Assembly (NCBI GenBank): GCA_023101725.1
Contig: JALJCO010010453.1
Location: 282,501-346,500 of the forward strand
Length of the DNA: 64,000 nt
DNA from: Atherinomorus stipes
Lineage: Eukaryota > Chordata > Actinopteri > Atheriniformes > Atherinidae
Direction of reading: 5' to 3'
The translations under genes were made by a program, and so were the position numbers. The notes under the pieces are model-generated. The model was not told where the DNA came from, made no database searches, and saw nothing but the letters and a program-made list of their open reading frames with translations. Shown here piece after piece: positions 57,428 through 64,000 of the stretch. Positions within the stretch are counted from its first letter, which is position 1. Each line of letters starts with the position of its first letter.

Positions 57428-60400
57428 TCACTTGCATATAAGACTTGAGTACAGGACATGTGCTACACCAGTGATGAGGTTGCGGTTTGCAAACTCAAGA
57501 ATAAGGAGCAGAATTGGGTATTCACTCTGTCTCTTGTCTAGGGTGGACTCCTCACACAAACCCATCCAGTGAAGCAGCAATGTTTGCATGGCCTCAGGGA
57601 ATAGTTCAGTGGCCAGTTCTTCAGCAGGTGGCAAATCACTAATTTGCTCAATATGTTGAACTTTAAAGCACTCTACTTTCTGGCTGATGGCGCTGTTTGC
57701 TACATGAAACTGTTGGCCAAGCCAACGTCCTATACAAGTAAGAAGGTAACTTGAATATGCAGAGTCTTTGGCCCATTCTTTGTCCATTAGCAAAGCTAAC
57801 ACAGTTTCCGTCACATCCTTTTCCTCTAAATTACCTTTAATGTACCTATCAATATTCTCCAAAAGAAGCAAGATAGTCTCCAGTTGTTTTGTACCTCTTT
57901 GAGGTTGGGAGGAGAGCTGGTCATCCAAGCTGTGTATCTTTTCTTTCAATGTGAGCAAAATTGGTTGGATCTCAGTTTGCAAGCTGTGCTTCGAAAAAGA
58001 ACAATAATCGTGGTCTCCAGATGTATCGGCTTTGTCACTGCTACACACATCAGTCAGTTCCCCGTCAACATGACGAGAATGAGGTTGAGAGCTTTCACTT
58101 CTTGATTCTGGTACAGAAATACTGGCAGACGGCAAAACATCAAGTTGCGCACTGAGGTTGTAATTCATTTTCAGTGGGCTGTCATCTATCTGTGATTTCC
58201 AAATATCCTACAGAGGAGATATAATGTTAAGTTTTTAGTTAAAAGTTATGTGTGTAAAAAAAAAAAAAAAAGACATGAGAATGCACATAATATTCATGTA
58301 CCTGGAGGTTTTCCAGCACTGCCAGCTGCTCTTGTTTACTATACATTTCAAAGGCCACTCGAAAAAGTCCTTGAATGCTGTAAAACCACAGACTGTTACT
58401 TGCAGCAGGTACCTTCAAGCCCTGGAACCTGAATGCTGGTGGGGTGGGGGTACAACAACGAAAAACACTCAAGACATTGCATTTTTCCCCGTCCAGTTTA
58501 ATACAACAATCTCTTCTTTCTGTTACCTGAGGAAAAACAGATCTTTGTGGCAAGTCCTTTCTTGGCAAACTTAGCATGGTGCCTGGGATGATTCTCTGTC
58601 CGGATGTCAGTATTGGAGAAGAGATCAGCTCCCAAATAAAGTGGAATCATCATACCCTGATGCAGAGATGACAAATAGAAAGGCACTTTTTTGGCTCTGT
58701 ATACTTCTATTTCATTTAAAGCTTAAATGATGCTTGTATACACACATTATATATATATATAAATATATATATATATAAAAATACATACATAGTAAGGGTG
58801 TAACAATCGATGTATCGATTGTAAATCGATCCAAAAACCCAATATCGACCAAAAAAATCAATATCAAACCCACTTTTATTATGAAAAAGGCTTTATTTTG
58901 AAGGTCCTATGACAAATTTCACAACAAAATACATGTTAATTGTTGTGCACAGCAGTGGATAGATGTGACACAAGGAGATCGTACGGCCAAAGCTTACAGT
59001 TATTAAGAAAAAAAATAACATTATGTGTAGCATTGTTTTATATCGATCAGTGGATCTTGAATCGAAATCGTATCATGACTGAATTTGAGATATTGGCAAA
59101 CATTGACTCGCATATCCATTGTATCAATACAATATTGTATTGTGATCAAACTGGCACTTTACACCCCTAATATACATACAGGTAGGCTACTACCCAAAAA
59201 ATTTGAATATCCGGAAAAAGTTCTTGCATTTCTGTAATTCAACTTAAAAGGTGCAATTTACATATTGTATAGATAAATAATATGGATAAATATATTTCAA
59301 GCTTTTATTTGTTTGGATGTTGCTGATTAGGACTTGCAGCTTAAGAAAACCTCAAATTCAAAAACTCGAAAAATTAGAATACTGTGAAAAGCTCCAGTAT
59401 TGTGGGCTCAGAGTGTCACATTCTAATCATGTAAGTAATCTAAAACATCTGCATAACTGCCCTGAGCCTTTTAAAAAGTCTTTGTCTTGGTTAAGAAGAA
59501 TTCACAATCATGGGGAAGACTGCTGATCTGACAATTGTGCAGAAAACCATCATCAACTCCCTGCACAAGGTGGGAAAGACACAAAAAGTGATAGCAAAAG
59601 AAGCTGGTTGTTCTCAGAGTGCTGTCTCAAAGCACATTAATGAGCAGTTAAGTGGAGGGAAGAAGTGTGGAAGAAAACGGTGTCCAAGCCAAAAGGCTGA
59701 CAGCAGCCGGGAGAAGATGGTCAGTGTTAAGTTTCCCAGTCTGTGATGACCTGGGGATCCATGTCAGCTGCCGATGTTGGTCCTCTGTGCTTCATAAAGG
59801 CCAGCATAAATGCAGCCGCCTACCAGGACATTTTGGAGCACTTCATGGTTGCTTCAGTGGACCAGCTGTATGGGGATGCAGACTTCATCTTCCAGCAGGA
59901 CTTGGCACCTGCCCACACTGCCAAAAGTATAAAATCCTGGTTCAACAACCAGGGGATCACCATGCTTGATTGGCCAGCAAACTCACCTGACCTGAAACCC
60001 ATTGAAAATCTGTGGGGCATTGTCAAGAGAAAGCTGAACAGGAAGAGACCAAACAATAAAGAAGAGCTCAAGGCTGTGATGGAAGCATGTTCGTCTTCCA
60101 TAACAGCTGAGATATGCCACAAGCTGGTGGCATCCATACCACGCTGGGTTAAGGCAGTCATCCATGCAAAAGGGCCCAAACCAAGAATTAAGTACAGATG
60201 CAAGATTTTAGCTTAGGAGGCCTGACTTTTTTTGCTTTTAAAATCCTTTTATAATTGATTTCATGCAATATTCTAATTTTTTGAGTTTTTAAATTTGAGG
60301 TTTTCTTAAGCTGCAAGTCCTAATCGGCAACATCCACACAATAAAAGCTTGAAATACATTGATTTGCATAATATTTATCTATACAATATGTAAATTGCAC

Positions 60401-60833
60401 ATTTTAAGTTGAATTACAGAAATAAATTAACTTTTTCAGGATATTCTAATTTTTTGGGTAGTACCTGTACAAATATATGTTTATACACACACACGTTTGT
60501 TTTTATATCCCCGTGGAGTTCATCCATTAATTTTGGTAAGAGCATCTGAGACGGTTGGCTAGTCCTCCCTTGTTAAGATAAATATGGCTAACATAGAGCC
60601 CTCTAGCGGTTGTCATGGATTATGAGGCGCGTAAGCGAAACAAACGTTCCACATTCACTTATTTTATTTTTTTTTAAATAGTAAAATAAAATAAATATGG
60701 CCAAACAACTCACCTGGTCGGGACATTTTGTGAGCCTGAATGATGTTGAATTCACCAAGTAAATAAAGCGAATTTTCCTGGAGCCCCCGTCCCACTGCGG
60801 TAAAGTTAAATGGGTTGTTGGGCAGTCTGACAT
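57428..60833 (-). CDS. Uncharacterised four-exon gene, 387 aa
   Basis: I do not recognise this protein. Exons: 60714-60833 (MSDCPTTHLTLPQWDGG, 40 aa), 58527-58656, 58302-58435, and 57428-58207 with the TGA stop. The donors and acceptors are GT-AG and every phase fits (0, 1, 0), giving 387 aa without internal stops. Residues 1-128 look like a small mixed fold (KIRFIYLVNSTSFRL; LWFYSIQGLFRVAFEMYSKQ). About 140-175 is Ser/Pro-rich and probably disordered. About 195-385 is predicted to be mostly helical (ILLLLENIDRYIKGNL, LFPEAMQTLLLHWMGL, LILEFANRNLITGVAHVL). There is no signal peptide or membrane segment. It is divergent from zcchc8 (start codons 440 bp apart) and convergent with rsrc2. I recall no human gene between RSRC2 and ZCCHC8. 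Confidence 0.8.
58795..59172. mobile_element. hAT-like MITE, ATCGAT-rich
   Basis: Ends AGGGTGTAACAATCGATG and TTTACACCCCTA are inverted, with mirrored ATCGAT and TATTGTATTG words inside. It lies in the first intron of the unnamed gene, directly beside the Tc1 element. Confidence 0.65.
59177..60470 (+). mobile_element. Tc1-like transposon with about 210-bp inverted ends
   Basis: Long terminal inverted repeats run from 59177 (TACAGGTAGGCTACTACCC) to about 59394, and from about 60266 to 60470 (ending GGGTAGTACCTGTA). They are highly similar throughout, including the TTAAGAAAACCTCAAATT segment. TA lies at both borders, as expected for Tc1. It sits in intron 1 of the unnamed minus-strand gene, in opposite orientation. 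Confidence 0.9.
59510..60216 (+). pseudogene. Tc1-like transposase, internally deleted
   Basis: The N-terminal part (59510-59746) encodes MGKTADLTIVQKTIINSLHK and an AVSKHINEQLSGGKKCGRKR helix-turn-helix region. The C-terminal part (59743-60216) encodes FIFQQDLAPAHTAK, LDWPANSPDLKPIENLWG and CHKLVASIPRWVKAVI, keeping the second and third catalytic acidic positions. Between them the first catalytic Asp region is missing and the frame changes, so the copy is dead but could still be moved in trans. Confidence 0.85.
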
Positions 60834-61273
60834 TGCTTAAAGCAAGTCGAACTTCACAGTCAGTCGAGGTGAACTCTTATCATGTGGAGAGACAGAATAA
60901 TTATTAATTTTTATGATAGTAGGAGGTTGTAAAGTCTGAATAAGACTCAAAACAGCAGCATCAAACCGCACCAGATTACACGTAACCGAAACACAAAAGT
61001 GAAGTGACTAAGGCCTTCAGTGCTCTCGCAAAACAAAATGAAGGTTTTTGTTTATAGTAGAAGATCAACTTATGGCTTTAACTGCTCTAGTGTATTGTCT
61101 GCCTTGTGTTTTTCATTTTCTGACTACAAGTTTTGGAGGAATACGTCGCTGCTGTTCTCGCATGAATCAAACCTTACATTTCCGCATAATGTGACCTATG
61201 GAGGACCAATGACTGCGAAGGGAAGTTGCTATGACCTCCGAACTGGCGTCTTGCTCCGCAAAGCAACGTAAAG
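60834..61273. promoter_or_regulatory. Bidirectional promoter region, unnamed gene and zcchc8
   Basis: Only 440 bp separates the two start codons of these divergently transcribed genes, so a shared promoter is likely. No specific factor site is claimed. An 83-codon open frame here (61020-61271) is taken as chance. Confidence 0.6.
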
Positions 61274-64000
61274 ATGGCTGAGGTTGATTTCGGGGATCGT
61301 GAGCTCTTTCAGCAGCTTGATGAAACTGCACCGTTGGCCCCGAGGCACATTCGCTTTTCAGATGGCGACGAAGAAAACGACGAGGAGACGAGCAGACTTC
61401 GGAGCAGGGTTGACGAGTGTGAAGACAAAATTGAAAGACTCACTGAGGAGAATATCCTTATGACAGCGTATGCTAGCGCTGCAAATGTAGCTTGTTTGCT
61501 AGCACTTTGAGCTTCGCGTCAGTTACCAAAACAGATACACACAAACTGTAGGTGCATGCTCATGAATAGTTTTGTTGCATTTCTGTCTGTTTTCTTAACT
61601 CAGGGTCTACATAAAATTTTACGACGAAAACTACACATCCTGACACGACCAAGGTAATATTTGTTTTGACGCGTTATTGCCCTTATCAAGTGAAACGAAA
61701 CTATTCACCAACTATGTCACGGATAATTTCTTCTTGGTTTTACAGCGGCATCACAGTTGAAGACGTCAACATCGACGGACCACTTATGCAGCTGCTTTTT
61801 ACGAATAACATTGTATCAAAGTAAGTTGAGTTTCTTACCATTTAAAAGATTCAAGCAATGAATGAGGATTGATTGTATGCGATTGACATGACTAATCAGC
61901 TTTTCCTTGTTAGGCAGTGTCGTCAGGAAATTGAAGACTGCATTTGCAGCGTCATTTTGAAGCATCAGAAACCAAGTAATGACAAGAAGAAATCTTTGTT
62001 TCAAATGAAACCGCAGGTATTTATTGAGAAAACTGTGCTTAAAAATGTATTACTAAGTTGCAGAATCATAAAATCATATTAGTCCCGGAGGGAAATTTAA
62101 CTTTTGTAGCAGCAAAAACAGACCAAGAACTGAAAAGTGTTTGCATATATGTCGTGTGTAATGCCATGACTTTGCTGTTTAAAAAAAAAAAAAAAAAAGT
62201 AATCTTGTGTTCTTTGAAGAGTTCGGCTTTTGCCTTGGATGAAGATCCACAGAAGTTTTCTGTCAGTAGTGTAAAAACAACAACAGAGGCCTTTAAAGTA
62301 AGTACTTACTGGTGTTTTGGAACAAAGTTTGGAATTGACCATCCTGGAGACAAAGTTCAGATATTTAATTGTACTTTTTTTCCTTTCCTAGGTGGTTGGA
62401 AGTGTTTTATACTTTACTTCTTTCAGTGTTGACACGCTTGGACAGCCACTTGTAAATGAAAACCCCCAGCTGACAGATGGATGGGATGTTCCAACGTATC
62501 TTTAACATAGATTGTCACATTGTCAAAAACATTTTGGGCCTTTGGAACTGTAAAGTGTGTCAAAAAAAAAAAAGATGGATTTTTATTGCACAGATCTTGA
62601 TTTTTAAATGGAAATGCTCATTTTAAAATTAAAAACACTTTTAAGATTTAAGCACACAGTACAACTACATAGGTTCAGTATGATGATTGTAATAGAATTC
62701 CTGAATATATACAAAGGTACCAGCAGGTTTTTAACCAGGTCATTGGAACTGATGGTCAGGAAATAGAAATGAAAGACAAAAGGTATGATAGGGTTATTGA
62801 ATCTTTAATTTTCATACTCTCATATTAACTTGCTTTGTTTATTTAATGAGGCTATCATTGATCTCCTCTTCCTAGACCCAAGTCTATGTGTTTCAACTGC
62901 GGCTCCGTCAGCCATCAAATTAGAGACTGTCCCAAGGTATCGTTCTTGAGTTATTAGTATGGCATAAGTACACAGAGAAGAGCCAGAACTTGATTAACAA
63001 CATTGTTACTATTCTAGCCTAAAGACATGGCTGCAATTAATGAGAGAAGAAAGGAGTTTAATCAGAACAACCAGGCCATGCAGAGTAACCAGCGATACCA
63101 TGCAGATGAAGTAGAGGAGCGCTTCGCCAAATACAAGCCTGGAGTCATGAGGCAGGATTTTTATTTTTTTGCACACACCAGAAACAAATCTGATTCAAAT
63201 GCAACATCTAATGAAATAGTTGACTCTTGATCATAAAATCTTTTTTTTTTCTTCCTGCTGAATTGTGCTTTTGAAAAGTGAGGAGCTGTTGGCAGCACTG
63301 GGAATTGATGGCAACACCCTACCTCCTCTGATTTATCGCATGAGGCAGCTAGGCTATCCACCAGGCTGGCTCAAAGAGGCAGAGATGGAGAACTCAGGTT
63401 TATCCCTATATGATGGAAATGGTAGGTTATTTTCCCTGAAAAAAATGAAAATGATAAACATGTTGCAATTTTAGTAACATGCAGGGAAGCTTGGTTTTGA
63501 AATTCATAGAATCTGGATCCTTGTTCTTTTTTCCCTTAATCTTCACTTTTTTCTTTTCTTTTTTTTTTTTTTTAGTATCTAATGATGGCAGTGCAACAGA
63601 TGGCAGCAACACACAAAACATCTCTTATGATGTTTCCAAACTGGTAGATTTCCCAGGCTTTAATGTAGCTGTGCCATACAAAATGAAAGATGTAAGTCCT
63701 ACAACACCTTCTATATAATATATACTGACATGCATATCTTATGGTTGTTATATTTTATTTTATTTTTTTACTTAATTATATACATTTCTAACTTTAAGGA
63801 ATCCATCACTTTCTGTAAAGTTTTGGAGGCACATCTGGTTTTCTTGTGCAAATCGTGCTTGTTCTTTGTTTTAATGACTTTTAGGAATTCATGCAGTATG
63901 GTTCCATTCCAATACAAAGCAGTCACATGAAGCAAAACTATGCAGCCTACCTGTCCAGCAACTTTCCTCTGGTATTTGTCTTTTTGTTTAAAAGCATTTG
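61274..64000 (+). CDS. zcchc8: Zinc finger CCHC protein 8 (NEXT scaffold), 5' part
   Basis: ZCCHC8 is the scaffold of the nuclear exosome targeting complex. It joins the helicase MTR4 to the RNA-binding protein RBM7. Exons: 61274-61451, 61611-61653, 61746-61820, 61914-62016, 62220-62297, 62392-62495, 62717-62782, 62876-62936, 63018-63151, 63279-63421, 63576-63691, 63885-63971; the rest lies beyond the window. 396 residues are readable. A coiled-coil-like stretch spans about 40-72. The zinc knuckle is CFNCGSVSHQIRDC (Cys221, Cys224, His229, Cys234). The PSP motif is YRMRQLGYPPGWLKEAE (300-316). The Pro-rich C-terminal half is absent here. All phases fit if intron 1 is AT-AC; no GT-AG choice restores the conserved RKLHILTRPSG in frame with a sensible length. 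Intron 9 is GC-AG. Confidence 0.95.
61452..61610 (+). other. zcchc8: Candidate U12-type AT-AC intron in zcchc8
   Basis: The donor reads GAGA|ATATCCTTA, the U12 AT-AC consensus. A branch-site match TTTTCTTAACT lies at 61590-61600, with its A about 12 bases before the intron end CTAC|. Joining 61451 to 61611 gives EENKILRRKLHILTRP, which aligns without gaps to human AENQELKRKLNILTRP. Confidence 0.85.

Noticed and set aside
57428..60833. Possible meiotic MEI4-type protein
   Set aside because: Length (387 against about 385 aa) and a helical C-terminal half are similar, but the conserved MEI4 N-terminus is absent and no convincing aligned motif was found.
61274..61510. zcchc8 exon 1 running on to a stop at 61508
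   Set aside because: The extension is not conserved and would remove the zinc knuckle. The AT-AC junction explains the sequence better.

Overview
This is nuclear DNA from a ray-finned (teleost) fish. The reasons are multi-exon vertebrate genes with short GT-AG introns, Tc1-like and hAT-like DNA transposons, many MITEs, LINE remnants, and long CA/TA microsatellites. I cannot name the species. Gene order matches human 12q24.31 (HCAR - KNTC1 - RSRC2 - ZCCHC8), so this is an old vertebrate synteny block. Product names rest on remembered family features; no search was run.

Layout: (1) 1-4.7 kb is intergenic, with a decayed Tc1 transposase, a MITE and a fold-back element. (2) 4728-5678 (+) is an intronless hydroxycarboxylic-acid-type GPCR. 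(3) 8070-41127 (-) is kntc1 (ROD). I reconstructed 61 coding exons with matching splice phases, about 2,214 aa against about 2,209 in human. Two single-base homopolymer gains break its frame as written. (4) 41.1-42.2 kb is a head-to-head region with rsrc2. (5) 42233-55962 (+) is rsrc2, 10 coding exons and 407 aa, with introns full of nested MITEs. (6) 57428-60833 (-) is a four-exon gene of 387 aa that I do not recognise, tail-to-tail with rsrc2 and head-to-head with zcchc8. (7) 61274 to the window end (+) is zcchc8, 12 exons, cut off at the right edge. Its first intron looks like a minor-spliceosome (U12) AT-AC intron.

The genes do not form one pathway. kntc1 acts at the kinetochore, rsrc2 is a nuclear RS-rich protein, zcchc8 belongs to the nuclear exosome targeting complex, and the GPCR senses carboxylate metabolites. 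The two divergent gene pairs may share promoters.

Most of the rest is mobile DNA. There are elements flanked by TTAA with inverted ends (piggyBac-like), elements with clear 8-bp target duplications (hAT-like), a Tc1 element carrying two nested MITEs, and a Tc1 copy with long inverted repeats and a deleted transposase centre. I found no convincing new defence, mobile or metabolic system. The best leads are the unrecognised gene, the AT-AC intron and the two kntc1 frame breaks.
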